From Nereocystis luetkeana (taxonomy: Eukaryota; Sar; Phaeophyceae; Laminariales; Laminariaceae): DNA of 64,000 bases. The position numbers and the translations under genes are program-made. Each line of letters opens with the position of its first letter. Position 1 is the stretch's first letter. The stretch spans positions 1-64,000 of the forward strand of contig JARUPZ010000014.1 in assembly GCA_031213475.1 (NCBI GenBank), in the 5' to 3' direction. This document shows, piece by piece, positions 1 through 13,200 of this stretch. The notes below the pieces were generated by a model that saw nothing but the letters and a program-made list of their open reading frames with translations, was not told the origin of the DNA and did no database searches.

Positions 1-3000
1 CTAACCCCTAACCCCTAACCCTAACCCTAACCCTAACCCTAACCCTAACCCTAACCCTAACCCTAACCCTAACCCTAACCCTACCCTAACCCTAACCCTA
101 ACCCTAACCCTAACCCTCTAACCCTAACCCTAACCCTAACCCTAACCCTAACCCTAACCCTACCCTAACCCTAACCCTAACCACTAACCCTAACCCTAAC
201 CCTAACCCTAACCCTAACCCTAACCCTAACCCTAACCCTAACCCTAACCCTAACCCTAACCCTAACCCTAACCCTAACCCTAACCCTAACCCTAACCCTA
301 ACCCTAACCCTAACCCTAACCCTAACCCTAACCCTAACCCTAACCCTAACCCTAACCCTAACCCTAACCCTAACCCTAACCCTAACCCTAACCCTAACCC
401 TAACCCTAACCCTAACCCTAACCCTAACCCTAACCCTAACCCTAACCCTAACCCTAACCCTAACCCTAACCCTAACCCTAACCCTAACCCTAACCCTAAC
501 CCTAACCCTAACCCTAACCCTAACCCTAACCCTAACCCTAACCCTAACCCTAACCCTAACCCTAACCCTAACCCTAACCCTAACCCTAACCCTAACCCTA
601 ACCCTAACCCTAACCCTAACCCTAACCCTAACCCTAACCCTAACCCTAACCCTAACCCTAACCCTAACCCTAACCCTAACCCTAACCCTAACCCTAACCC
701 TAACCCTAACCCTAACCCTAACCCTAACCCTAACCCTAACCCTAACCCTAACCCTAACCCTAACCCTAACCCTAACCCTAACCCTAACCCTAACCCTAAC
801 CCTAACCCTAACCCTAACCCTAACCCTAACCCTAACCCTAACCCTAACCCTAACCCTAACCCTAACCCTAACCCTAACCCTAACCCTAACCCTAACCCTA
901 ACCCTAACCCTAACCCTAACCCTAACCCTAACCCTAACCCTAACCCTAACCCTAACCCTAACCCTAACCCTAACCCTAACCCTAACCCTAACCCTAACCC
1001 TAACCCTAACCCTAACCCTAACCCTAACCCTAACCCTAACCCTAACCCTAACCCTAACCCTAACCCTAACCCTAACCCTAACCCTAACCCTAACCCTAAC
1101 CCTAACCCTAACCCTAACCCTAACCCTAACCCTAACCCTAACCCTAACCCTAACCCTAACCCTAACCCTAACCCTAACCCTAACCCTAACCCTAACCCTA
1201 ACCCTAACCCTAACCCTAACCCTAACCCTAACCCTAACCCTAACCCTAACCCTAACCCTAACCCTAACCCTAACCCTAACCCTAACCCTAACCCTAACCC
1301 TAACCCTAACCCTAACCCTAACCCTAACCCTAACCCTAACCCTAACCCTAACCCTAACCCTAACCCTAACCCTAACCCTAACCCTAACCCTAACCCTAAC
1401 CCTAACCCTAACCCTAACCCTAACCCTAACCCTAACCCTAACCCTAACCCTAACCCTAACCCTAACCCTAACCCTAACCCTAACCCTAACCCTAACCCTA
1501 ACCCTAACCCTAACCCTAACCCTAACCCTAACCCTAACCCTAACCCTAACCCTAACCCTAACCCTAACCCTAACCCTAACCCTAACCCTAACCCTAACCC
1601 TAACCCTAACCCTAACCCTAACCCTAACCCTAACCCTAACCCTAACCCTAACCCTAACCCTAACCCTAACCCTAACCCTAACCCTAACCCTAACCCTAAC
1701 CCTAACCCTAACCCTAACCCTAACCCTAACCCTAACCCTAACCCTAACCCTAACCCTAACCCTAACCCTAACCCTAACCCTAACCCTAACCCTAACCCTA
1801 ACCCTAACCCTAACCCTAACCCTAACCCTAACCCTAACCCTAACCCTAACCCTAACCCTAACCCTAACCCTAACCCTAACCCTAACCCTAACCCTAACCC
1901 TAACCCTAACCCTAACCCTAACCCTAACCCTAACCCTAACCCTAACCCTAACCCTAACCCTAACCCTAACCCTAACCCTAACCCTAACCCTAACCCTAAC
2001 CCTAACCCTAACCCTAACCCTAACCCTAACCCTAACCCTAACCCTAACCCTAACCCTAACCCTAACCCTAACCCTAACCCTAACCCTAACCCTAACCCTA
2101 ACCCTAACCCTAACCCTAACCCTAACCCTAACCCTAACCCTAACCCTAACCCTAACCCTAACCCTAACCCTAACCCTAACCCTAACCCTAACCCTAACCC
2201 TAACCCTAACCCTAACCCTAACCCTAACCCTAACCCTAACCCTAACCCTAACCCTAACCCTAACCCTAACCCTAACCCTAACCCTAACCCTAACCCTAAC
2301 CCTAACCCTAACCCTAACCCTAACCCTAACCCTAACCCTAACCCTAACCCTAACCCTAACCCTAACCCTAACCCTAACCCTAACCCTAACCCTAACCCTA
2401 ACCCTAACCCTAACCCTAACCCTAACCCTAACCCTAACCCTAACCCTAACCCTAACCCTAACCCTAACCCTAACCCTAACCCTAACCCTAACCCTAACCC
2501 TAACCCTAACCCTAACCCTAACCCTAACCCTAACCCTAACCCTAACCCTAACCCTAACCCTAACCCTAACCCTAACCCTAACCCTAACCCTAACCCTAAC
2601 CCTAACCCTAACCCTAACCCTAACCCTAACCCTAACCCTAACCCTAACCCTAACCCTAACCCTAACCCTAACCCTAACCCTAACCCTAACCCTAACCCTA
2701 ACCCTAACCCTAACCCTAACCCTAACCCTAACCCTAACCCTAACCCTAACCCTAACCCTAACCCTAACCCTAACCCTAACCCTAACCCTAACCCTAACCC
2801 TAACCCTAACCCTAACCCTAACCCTAACCCTAACCCTAACCCTAACCCTAACCCTAACCCTAACCCTAACCCTAACCCTAACCCTAACCCTAACCCTAAC
2901 CCTAACCCTAACCCTAACCCTAACCCTAACCCTAACCCTAACCCTAACCCTAACCCTAACCCTAACCCTAACCCTAACCCTAACCCTAACCCTAACCCTA

Positions 3001-3600
3001 ACCCTAACCCTAACCCTAACCCTAACCCTAACCCTAACCCTAACCCTAACCCTAACCCTAACCCTAACCCTAACCCTAACCCTAACCCTAACCCTAACCC
3101 TAACCCTAACCCTAACCCTAACCCTAACCCTAACCCTAACCCTAACCCTAACCCTAACCCTAACCCTAACCCTAACCCTAACCCTAACCCTAACCCTAAC
3201 CCTAACCCTAACCCTAACCCTAACCCTAACCCTAACCCTAACCCTAACCCTAACCCTAACCCTAACCCTAACCCTAACCCTAACCCTAACCCTAACCCTA
3301 ACCCTAACCCTAACCCTAACCCTAACCCTAACCCTAACCCTAACCCTAACCCTAACCCTAACCCTAACCCTAACCCTAACCCTAACCCTAACCCTAACCC
3401 TAACCCTAACCCTAACCCTAACCCTAACCCTAACCCTAACCCTAACCCCTAACCCTAACCCTAACCCTAACCCTAACCCTAACCCTAACCCCTAACCCTA
3501 ACCCTAACCCTAACCCATAACCCTAACCCTAACCCTAACCCATAACCCCTAACCCATAACCCATAACCCATAACCCCTAACCCTAACCCTTACCCTGCTC
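1..3600. repeat. Telomere, (CCCTAA)n
   Basis: The C-rich telomeric strand runs 5' to 3' from the first base, so this is a left chromosome end read inward. The array is essentially perfect CCCTAA from about 190 to 3445. Variants (CCCCTAA, CCCTA, CCCTCTAA, CCACTAA) occur in the first ~190 bases, and others (CCCCTAA, CCCATAA) in the last ~150 before unique sequence. Degenerate proximal repeats are usual at a telomere/subtelomere boundary; those at the extreme tip may be real or sequencing error. The TTAGGG-type motif occurs in animals, fungi and many protists, including brown algae. Confidence 0.98.
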
Positions 3601-4960
3601 GCAAAGCCGGACATATGACCCAGGCGACTGATCCCGCCCGAAGGCGCAAAAGACGTGTTTCTGTAAGCTCCCAAGGCCCAAGGAGTGGTGTTTAGGGTAT
3701 ACTGTAGCCGGAGTAGTTTCCTGAAACACCGCTAATGTTTGCTGAGACTCGGGGTGTGTGTTTTTGGAGTTAGGATGAAGCCAAAAAGGCAATCTCCCAG
3801 GGGCGAATTGATCGACTGCTCGAAAGGCCGGATATATAACCCAGGCGACTGATCCCGCCCGAAGGCGCAAAATACGTGTTTTTTGAAGCTCTCAAGGCCC
3901 AAGGAGGTGTATTTGGGGTATACTGTAGCCGTAATAGTTTCTTTAACACCTATATTTTTTGTCGACACTTCGTGTATGTGGTGTTCGAGTTCGGATGAAG
4001 CGATAAAGGCAATCTCCCCAGGGCGAATTTGTCGACTGCCCGAAAAGACGGACGTATAACCCAGGCGACTGATCCCGCCCGAAGGCGCAAAATACGTGTT
4101 TTGTTTAAGCTCTCAAGGCCCAATGAGGTGTATTTGGGGTATACTGTAGGCGTAATAGTTTCTTCAAACACCGAACGGATTTGCCGAGACTTGGTATATG
4201 TGTTGATGGAGTTAGGATGAAGCGATAAAGGCAATCTCCCTGGGCGAATTTATCGACTGCTCGAAAAGCCGGACGTAAAACCCAGGCGACTGATCCCGCC
4301 CGAAGGCGCAAAAAACGTGTTTGTGTTTTCTTTCAAGGCCCAAGGAAGTGTATTTGGGGTATACTGTAGCCGTAATAGTTTCTTAAAACACCTATTTTTT
4401 TTGCCGAGACTTTGTGTATGTGTTGTTGGAGTTAGGATGAAGCGATAAAGGCAATCTCCCAAGGGCGAATTTATCGACTGCTCGAAAAGCCGGACGTATA
4501 ACCCAGGCGACTGATCCCGCCCGAAGGCGCAAAAAACGTGTTTTATAAGCTTTCAAGGCCCAAAAAGGTGTATTTGGGGTATACTGTAGCCGTGATAGTT
4601 TCTTAAAACACCGGTAATGTTTGCCGAGACTTGGTGTATGTGTTGTTGGAGTTAAGCTGAAGCGATAAAGGCAATCTCCCATGGGCGAATTTATCGACTG
4701 CTCGAAAAGCCGGACGTATAGCCCTAACTAACCCTCTTAGGCTCTCAAGGCCTACTAAGGATGTGTATTTGAGTTACCCTGTAGCCGTAATAAAATCTTT
4801 AAAAACCGATCGTTTTTGCCGAGACTTGGTGTATGTTTTAGGGTTAAAAAACCAATCGTTTTTGCCGAGACTTGGTGTATGTGTTGTTGTGGTTATAATA
4901 AAGCGATAAAGGCGGTCTCTCAAAGGCGAATTTATCAAGTGCTCGGAAACCCGGACGTAT
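3590..4960. repeat. Subtelomeric satellite, ~221-bp tandem repeat
   Basis: The word ATCCCGCCCGAAGGCGCAAA recurs at about 3631, 3852, 4072, 4293 and 4514, a period of 220-221 bp. Each unit also carries a GGTGTATTTGGGGTATACTG block and a GGCGAATTTATCGACTGCTC block. At least five near-complete units are followed by a degraded copy, in which short telomeric words replace part of the unit near 4720. The small open frames here repeat with the satellite and are not genes. Being next to the telomere, it is a chromosome-end-specific satellite; sharing with other ends is likely but not visible here. Confidence 0.93.
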
Positions 4961-4985
4961 AACCCTAACCCTAACCCTAACCCTT
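4961..4985. repeat. Interstitial telomeric tract closing the satellite
   Basis: About four CCCTAA units directly follow the last degraded satellite copy and abut unique sequence. The orientation matches the terminal telomere. It may mark an old chromosome end onto which satellite and new telomere were added; that is inference. Confidence 0.8.
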
Positions 4986-6257
4986 TGGACTCTCAGTGAC
5001 GATGCAGTATGATGCAATCAGCTAACGACAGGCATTAAGATATGTGCTTTATCTCTCTGAGACAGTGTTCATGCATAAATGGTTGGATCCCGGATTGGTT
5101 CCAGGAAGCTCACACCCGTTGATAAACGGCAATGACAATATAGCACATCCACGTTTTTCTTCCGTTTTCCCCCCATGATCCACCATAATTGTACACAAGG
5201 CACTAAAACCTCCGGAATCATTCGATTATGATGGCAGGGGAAAACGCTGGGGGCAGTGTTCGTTCCCTCCTTGGGGGAATAATGCCATATTTAGCAGTTC
5301 TTTACTTGAAGATCACCGATAGTTGGAGGGGGGCCGAGACATGCCTTTCGTACAGTTTCGTAGCCCGAGATTAGGACGAGGATCATGCAATATATCCACA
5401 AAACACGTACCTGGTACACAAAAGCTATCTAGTGCCGAGTGTCCCAGATGAGGTGCGTTGCCATTATTGAACCATTACGCCCAATCGACCCCCCCCTCTT
5501 CCGGTTGTTGTTATGTTCATCACGCGTAGGGAGATCATCTTCAGACCGAACGTGGCCAATTCTCCACGGATCGAAGCCCATATAACTCCTGGTGGCAATG
5601 AATTAAAATAATCATAGGCATCGATAACCGTTTTGGTTCGAGACGTTGCTCGTGCCTAGATGGTTGGCGCCCATATCTGTTGAAGAAACCTAAGTACGAA
5701 TGAGAACCAACACCCAACAGAAATCCCCCGTGCACACGTAGGTCTCTAGGACCCCCGGTATCAATCGAACTTGACCTGTACACCACTAATTCATCACTGA
5801 ACCTCGAGTCGACCTCAGATACCCTTCTCAGAGATTTAGTGGTTGTACCGCAGCATGAACCTGGACACGTTTTACAGCACCTACCCTCGGGTAAGTTGTC
5901 AACATATGTAAGTGATAAACAGGAGGGTTTGTTGATAGACACCTCTCAGGTCGGCACGCTATATGATGGTCGACGAAACCTTCGACGTTTACTAAATCTA
6001 CCCTGCTCTGCACGCCGATGGTTGACAGAGGGAACCTTCTACTCTATATCCTACGCAAATACCCCTGTAATGACCAAGGCTACAGTATGGTCGTCCTGGG
6101 TTTTATGTATTGGTTCAACGGATCAAAGTAAATCGTCTAAGTGGATGTTTTACTTTGCTTGTTTACACCACACGCACTTGAATCGACAGCGTCCGGTGCG
6201 ATGCGCTAACCCACCATACTCTTTGCCGATTTTCGATAGCGATAACGAGCCACTGGT
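4986..6257. other. 3' flank of the large gene, no gene seen
   Basis: This 1.27-kb stretch lies between the telomere-proximal repeats and the stop codon of the minus-strand gene. It probably includes that gene's 3' untranslated region. A 133-codon minus-strand frame (5541-5942) and the first half of a plus-strand frame have no recognisable motif. No terminator or clear polyadenylation motif could be assigned. Confidence 0.5.
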
Positions 6258-7208
6258 TCAAATGGCATGCCGTTGTAGTGCGACTGGGGTCCGTATCGCG
6301 GATCTCATCAAGAGAAAGGTCTGCACAACTACAGTAAAAAGCATAAAAACATTAGCCGCGATGAGCAGAACTGTGATCGCCGATGAACTTTGGCTTCCTT
6401 CCTTCGCGAGATCGACTTTGAGCAGAAATGCCACGTACATGCTGGCCAAAATGATGGCATTACCCCACCGATACAACCACATATCATCGTTTGACTTAAA
6501 GGGGGAAACCGACTCGGAAACAAACACGAAACCTACTGCGAGCAACAGCACGATGGCAACCTGTTCAGCACTATCCGGCAGAACAAAGACCGCCACTCCG
6601 GTGAGTACGATTCGGCGCCCGCACTCCACGACCTCGTAGTAGTAACACGATGGTTTGTAAGCGGCCCAGAGACAACGGTATGACCGGAGGTCCGACACTG
6701 TTTCCCTGTCAAGTTTTTTTAATTCACGACGATGGCGCACCAACCAGAACGCAAAGAAGGCAGGAATACCGACTGGGTAGACGCATACCATCACACTAGC
6801 GTATAGTAGGTAAGCTGTGTGCCTTTCCGTATTACAGGTAAGGCTGTAATCCGCACGAAGGTAAGACAAACCATCGTCGAGGGAATCACAGACGAAAGTC
6901 TGGAAGATTGTGAAGGAGACGGACGAATACACGAAAAACACAATGAACAGGACTACCGACACGTGCTTGTGCTTCACAATAGGCCCCGCCGAGTTGGAGT
7001 TCCTGTTCTTGGCTACAACAAACGTGCCAGCACACACGAGCAGTATAACCATCGGTGCCACAGTTGCAAGAACAAGCCTGTCATAGAAGTCCGTTGCCAG
7101 TAAGCAGGAACTCGACAGGATAAATCCGATGTCGAAGTTGACAAGCGCCATCGCCGAAAGAAAACTCTCATACTCCTCTGGGTACACCGCCCCAGCGATC
7201 TCAGTGAA
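6258..7208 (-). CDS. Exon 25: multi-pass membrane C terminus and stop
   Basis: 951 nt, phase 0, ending at TGA 6258-6260. It opens FTEIAGAVYPEEYESFLSAM, then about six strongly hydrophobic segments, among them LVLATVAPMVILLVCAGTFV, HVSVVLFIVFFVYSSVSF, YASVMVCVYPVGIPAFFAF, VAIVLLLAVGFVFV and AITVLLIAANVFMLFTVV. A basic loop follows the YPVGIPAFF segment. Acceptor CTGCAG|TTCAC. The short tail LQRHAI ends the protein. This is the longest exon and the one nearest the telomere. Confidence 0.88.
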   Translation of the reverse strand, partial: FTEIAGAVYPEEYESFLSAMALVNFDIGFILSSSCLLATDFYDRLVLATVAPMVILLVCAGTFVVAKNRNSNSAGPIVKHKHVSVVLFIVFFVYSSVSFTIFQTFVCDSLDDGLSYLRADYSLTCNTERHTAYLLYASVMVCVYPVGIPAFFAFWLVRHRRELKKLDRETVSDLRSYRCLWAAYKPSCYYYEVVECGRRIVLTGVAVFVLPDSAEQVAIVLLLAVGFVFVSESVSPFKSNDDMWLYRWGNAIILASMYVAFLLKVDLAKEGSQSSSAITVLLIAANVFMLFTVVVQTFLLMRSAIRTPVALQRHAI

Positions 7209-10200
7209 CTGCAGATGGAACCCAGTGGGGATACGTACAAGGTACGGGTTACAGCAAGGCGAGGTTCATGGTTCAATACTTGTGTTAGTGTCAGCAGGAA
7301 TCAATTTTGTGTAAGCTCGGAGGCTTTATATTAGGCGAGTATCTCAGGCAGGTTCAACCCTCTTGAGTACGGGCGGCTATGGTACCTCCTTTAATATCTG
7401 ACATTTACGTCTTCTTTGAACGTTCACTTCGTGACATCGGCTTCAGGTACATTGGTCGTAAAACGCACAGCTTAGTGTGGATGGAGGTTCACATAAAGGT
7501 TCACCTGAAGCATCTACATGCCGGATGATGCGTTGAACACATCATGTCGCCTGTGTACCAAACGGTTCCTTCAATCTCCACGCAAATGTCGTTGGAAGTC
7601 GTTTGTGCTTGCTGGAACAAAATGGACCTAAGAGGCAAAAGGCATCCCCCGAGACCACGCACCTGAATAATAATCTGCAACGCCACGACGACGATCCTGA
7701 TGGCAGCCAATGGTATCGCCTTAACAACAGTGCTGCAGAACCGGGACACCTTATTTTGTTGCCACCGATGCTGTGGTTGATTCTGCGGTCCTTCATCCTC
7801 ATCTCCTACCGTTTCGAGAAGATTCAAAGCTACCAAGACGGCTGCGAAGAACGTAAGGAACACGACCGTTGTTGAAACCCCCACTAATATCCCCCTGTCA
7901 TCCCCAGAGCATTTATGGCAGCGGTTACTCGATCCTGGACCGTAGTCTTCCGTGCATACGGCACAATCTGCATAGCGGCGATCAATTAGGGAGCATGAGC
8001 GTCAGTTGGTTTTCATCGAGAGATATAGCATAGTGTTGAGGTTTCGTAGGGTCCAGGTGTTTGTCCGTTTGTTCACTAGAGAAATGGTCCACGAGTTTCT
8101 CTAGCTACCAGGGGTGACACACCGTCACCTAATGATGGCTTTGATGCAAAGAGACTTCTAAATCCCGACTTTCGCAGCATGTTCGATAGGATAGCTGACT
8201 ATTCCTTTGCCTAAAAATGCAGCACGGTCAATGGGATCTCCGCATCCAGCATAACTTCCTCGGTGGTGACTCACATGGACCTGTGTAGCCGTCGGCGCAA
8301 TAGTCGTCGGGGTTTATACCCCCAGAGCAGGCATCCTTTTGATAGCATTCGAGCACAACTGGACTCTCGGTGGAAGTGCGGTAATAACCCTCCTTGAGGT
8401 CTAACGTCTGGAGGGTTGTTGAATTCGTCGATGGCCAGACGCCAACGGGTATCGGATCGCAAGTAGGTAGCGTGCTTCTTTCAATTGTCACGTTGTTTAG
8501 TTCACTTTCACAACCACCCGGGCATTGCGCACATGCCAATTCGAAGCGGCAGTTTCCAGGAGATGTCTGTCCAGAGCAAAAGACGCGAAGGTATGAGCAA
8601 TCAGTTACAACCCAGTCAATGCGTTATGCACGTGTTCTCATGAATACCGGGGAGGTGGGTCGGGTCGGTCTGTGCCATCTGAAAAATTAGATACAGGCAA
8701 TTGAAAGCAATTGAAAGCGAATGTCTCCTGCGCGATGTGGTGTGAACTACAGACACGTTCGCGACAAACCTCAAAACGATTAATAGGAGTAGTCTGTGCC
8801 ACATTGAAATCATGTCGGCACAGGTGGTGTTCGATGTTTGTCGCTACAAGGTCATGCATTCGACACTCGAACCCAAAACAACGTGGGAATCGCAGCACAA
8901 ACGTTATATACAATCAATGAGACGTACAGGCTGTATATTCCGCTGGCTGCGCGGGTTTCAGTGTAAAGCGCCAAACGGTCGTTGGCGGTGTAACCGTCAT
9001 GCTCACATTATGGATGAAGCTGTATGTTTGAGGGCGGCACCTCAGTATGTTGCCAACGAAGGTCACGTTCCACAGCACGACATCAGACTCCACATCTTGT
9101 ATTGCCAAGCCACCACCCAAGGCCGAATTCTCCGAGAAAACCGTATCTTTTATTTCCAATGCGCCAGCGTTGAAAAGCGCTCCTCCTCTCTCCTCTGGAA
9201 AAATGGCAGGTATTCGACACAGCAGACTTCGGATGAAATATGGGGGTGCTGCACCGTTTCATGTGTCGGAGGACGACACGCACAATGGCGTGAGGTGGGA
9301 GAAAACGCGTTGGGCGAGTTGCTGCAGCGCCTGGCTCTCGCTTGATCACTATTCCTAATCGTACTTTAGGAATAATTCTTCTGGAAGCGTTGGTTAGGGT
9401 TGCATAGCCAGTTAATTTCATTAGGAATGCTGAAGCTGACAGCAGTATCGCAGATGTGCCCATGAGTTGTCACGCGATTTAGCACGTGTACTCACAACGT
9501 CAGTAAAATCTAGTGTGAGCGGGTGTGATTCATAAAGGCATCGTTGTTAACCAGGGTTCGCGCAGTCGTCTGACAGGCGAACTTGAGTTTCCTCCTGAAG
9601 AAGTCTCACCAGCAACGTTGTGACGAAACCATGAGTCATGAAGGGACCTCTGCCCCTCGCCGTTCAAGTACAGGGCGCCCCCATTTTTGCCCTTGTTTCC
9701 CTCAAATTGACAGCGCTGGAAATCCGCTGTTTCCCACACCGTGGATGTCAGAGAGACAGCTCCTCCGGATTCGGCTACATTTAAGCGAAATGCTGAATCG
9801 CTTATGTTAAGCTTAGCAGGATTTGCGAGTGATAAGGCCCCTCCGAAATCAAAAGCAGTGTTCCTGATGAATGATATCGTCCCCATGTCCTGAATTTCAT
9901 CTTGATCCGCCGAACTTGTGACACCTGAAGATTATGAGAACGGACGACAGCACCAAATAATGGCGAAAGAGCGGAGACATGGATTTGTATACTGGAAGGT
10001 CGCATGCAGGACTACCGTCTTCACAGGGCAGATATATACCCGCAAGGAACGATTAATCCGATAGCACCGCCAAGGCACGTGGTGCTCACAAGACACTCTA
10101 AGGGATACCTACGGACCTTGGCCGGCGTAGCGAGTGTTCCGAGAAGTGAATGATTCACCTATATCGAATCTGCGCCATCATCGCTGAAGCATCCCTCGCC

Positions 10201-13200
10201 TGGCCAGTTGAACGCGTTTATGCTTGTTTGGATCACTACGCGCTAAAGTCTGCCCTCGTCCGGCATTTTCATTATTTTTTTCCTGGCTAAACGATACCAC
10301 TGCACAAGAGACATATGCAGTCAGTAGTTGTTTTCGTTAAGCCAGCAAATAGGCCGCGACAGGTCCGACGCCGCCCCTATCCGCCACGTTGTTCCATACG
10401 TAGGAATCCCGTTCACTGATTATTACACAACGCATGCCGCGTCTCGCCGTACCTCCTGTCATGGCACTGGTCGATGAACGAGCCACCGACTCCATACCGG
10501 TGCCCATGGTGAGGCTCGTGCCCGTCGTCTTGATTGCCCCTAACAAAGCAGCATAGGTCGCGTGGTTAATACGATATCACGGTTGAAGGATCTGCGCTAT
10601 ATGCATAGCCCCGCTCAACCGTTCACAAAATATGACCCACGCACAGAATATGAGGTTCGCTTCAAGACATCGTATTTCTCGCCGCGCAATACAAGATGTG
10701 ACGACTTGAAAGAGCATTCAGGTGCCTGTACTACCTGGTTCTTAGTGCGGTGAAGTCAGTATCAGCATTTAGAGAGTAACGCAACTAGGGTTAAGACGAA
10801 CCCAAGCAACTGCCTGCCACGATCTAAACAGCCTTCTAGCCTACAGGGAATTGTGTACATGAGCCACGATATCGAAAACGTAATCACGTGTTTTCTCGCC
10901 AACCCTCTACCGGCACTCCCTTAGATATTTTCCTTGGTTTTTTGTCTTACTCTGCTTACAAGCAGTGGTGTTTTGTTCTTGTTTTATATTTTTTTCAAGC
11001 TCGTTTTTTTTCAAGTGTTGCCCACATTCGTCTGCGGGGGGGGGGCACTACAGATTGTTTCTTCTAGTTTTTCTTTCATTTTTTCTTTTTCTTTTTCGAT
11101 TTGTCTTTTTTGTTTTTGTTTCTCTTTGATTGTTTCATTCGTTTCTTTATTTCATAGAATGTGTATGTCGTGCCTGTCGTATCTAGTATGATGACATGGG
11201 CATTGCATTGCCCACTGCTGTGCTTACTGTATACGTGTGGCAACGTAGTATCGCTGTGGCGTAGCTTTGTGACCACATAACTTGTATCTCATATATTAAT
11301 AGCATTGAAGAATCGGCACGGACACTGGTTGTGCTGGATGTCGACGGGTAGAAAGAACGGTTTAATGTGAAGAACACATACACACACTCCCAGCGCCATA
11401 ACCACTTATCTACCTCGCCCCGGCGTAACATATACTTCCCCACGTTTCCGGGTGCGTCCCAACCATATAATTCCGACCAAGAGTATCGGGGGAGTTGAAC
11501 ACCAAGAGTGTGGGAGGGTTGAAAACCACATTAGGGTTAGGTGAATGTATCGCTTGCGATAGGCAAGCCTCTGGATGCAGCTAGACTACCCACTTTGTCA
11601 CAGACGCACATGCTGCCACTGTACGTGTCCTTTAGATACGGCATACATATATGCCAAGCACATGTGTTTCAGGTACAACGGAGAAGCCGTCAAGCGCATA
11701 CACGATGACCAAGCTCTAACGATACAACAACGTCTTCCCACCGTCCTCGAGAATCCTGTTCAACTTCGATGTCGCGCGTGGGGCCCTTTGGAGAGGACAC
11801 AACTGTATGTATTGACTTCAGGACTGGACGTATTTGTGTGTAGACGGTATTACACCCGGTTGCAGTACCGAGAAGAAAGCACAGCCACAGGTCGGTACAA
11901 AGGTAAATCCGATGGAGTGATGGCGATCCCGACACAGATTTCTTGGCCAATAACGTACCGGAATCCATGCATGCAGGGTTGTACCCGCGTTGTTGGTGAC
12001 ATAAGACATGCCAGGTATTCGCAATTAGCCACGACGGCAGAGGGTGGGCCAACGACCACTGCAAGAGTTCGATGGCATATTCGTACATGATGGTGGGCTA
12101 CAACTGCGCGACTATATACTTCCACGACCCACTGCGGTACTGCTGTACGCACGAGCTCCGCTGCGGTATTCACGACGAACTGTGGATCGGAATTATCGGG
12201 GTCTCGAAGAAACCGGCAACACCGACTACGTCCCAGTTGCTGCACTGCCGTGGTTGGGAGCACTGCTAATCATGCTCTACGCCGCACGAAGGCCTCGACA
12301 GCTGATATTTTTATTTAGCCCGATACTGTCGGTTCGACTGCGGTTGACAACGGCTGATGTAAAACACCAAAACCAACAGCAGAGTATTGAAATAGAGACT
12401 CAACAACCAACGGCAACATCATCAACGCTAAATCGGAGCTCGTGACACTTAACGGCAACACGTTACGCGACATCCGATACAGGCATGATATTATCACTGT
12501 ATTCCCCGACGTGATACGGACACAGGAGTGGAGTCGAAGGAAGCCCGAGCCCAGCCGGCACAGGAGTGTACACTACGCTTCATTCGGCACATAGAGCGGA
12601 TACCAGCCCTATGCCTGGAAAAAATTGGGTTCGGCAAGGGCGAAAGAAGACCGCTACACCACTTCGGTTTTGCAGATCAAAAGCCGGTTTTTGCCTTCGT
12701 ACACTAGGACAACACATACTTACTGTCTCTTCACTGCAAAACATACACTGGAGCCTGAGCGAAATGGCATGAAACGCTACACGATCTGGTCGCCAAGTAC
12801 CACAAGATCGTAGACGGCATTGCCCGCGCTACCATTGGGCTTCTCGGCATCTTCAGCCCGGGCACGACCCAGACAACGATTCCGGAAGGAAGGAGGATTC
12901 TGGAGGGTTCTGATGCGAAGGTAGGGAGATCCATCTCAGGCGGCAGGTTGAAGGGTAGGGTCTACGGTTACAATTGTGGCCTGCAAGGGTTCACTGCAGT
13001 GTACATCGGAACCAAGCTCGGGAAGTATCGGGATGTCATTTTTTGCATCCTGTTTTTTCAATGCACCTCGTGCCACCTGTACAATGACTACCTGTTATGT
13101 AAACACGAGACCGGGCGCGAGCTCGGGGGTCGTACTACCTACCTAATAACGGAAATGCCGATATGTCATAACATGGCGACCAGGGAAGCTAACCGGCTGC

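Noticed and set aside
3583..4682. Several 70-96 codon frames near the telomere
   Set aside because: They recur with the 221-bp satellite period and are translations of the repeat.
5839..6639. 266-codon plus-strand open frame at the 3' end of the gene
   Set aside because: Its second half is antisense to the clearly coding exon 25, and the first half has no recognisable motif. Probably an antisense shadow extended by chance.
11575..12445. Plus-strand frames of 171 and 133 codons in intron 19
   Set aside because: Cys/Arg/Thr-rich without motifs, overlapped by open frames on the other strand, and not continuous with each other.
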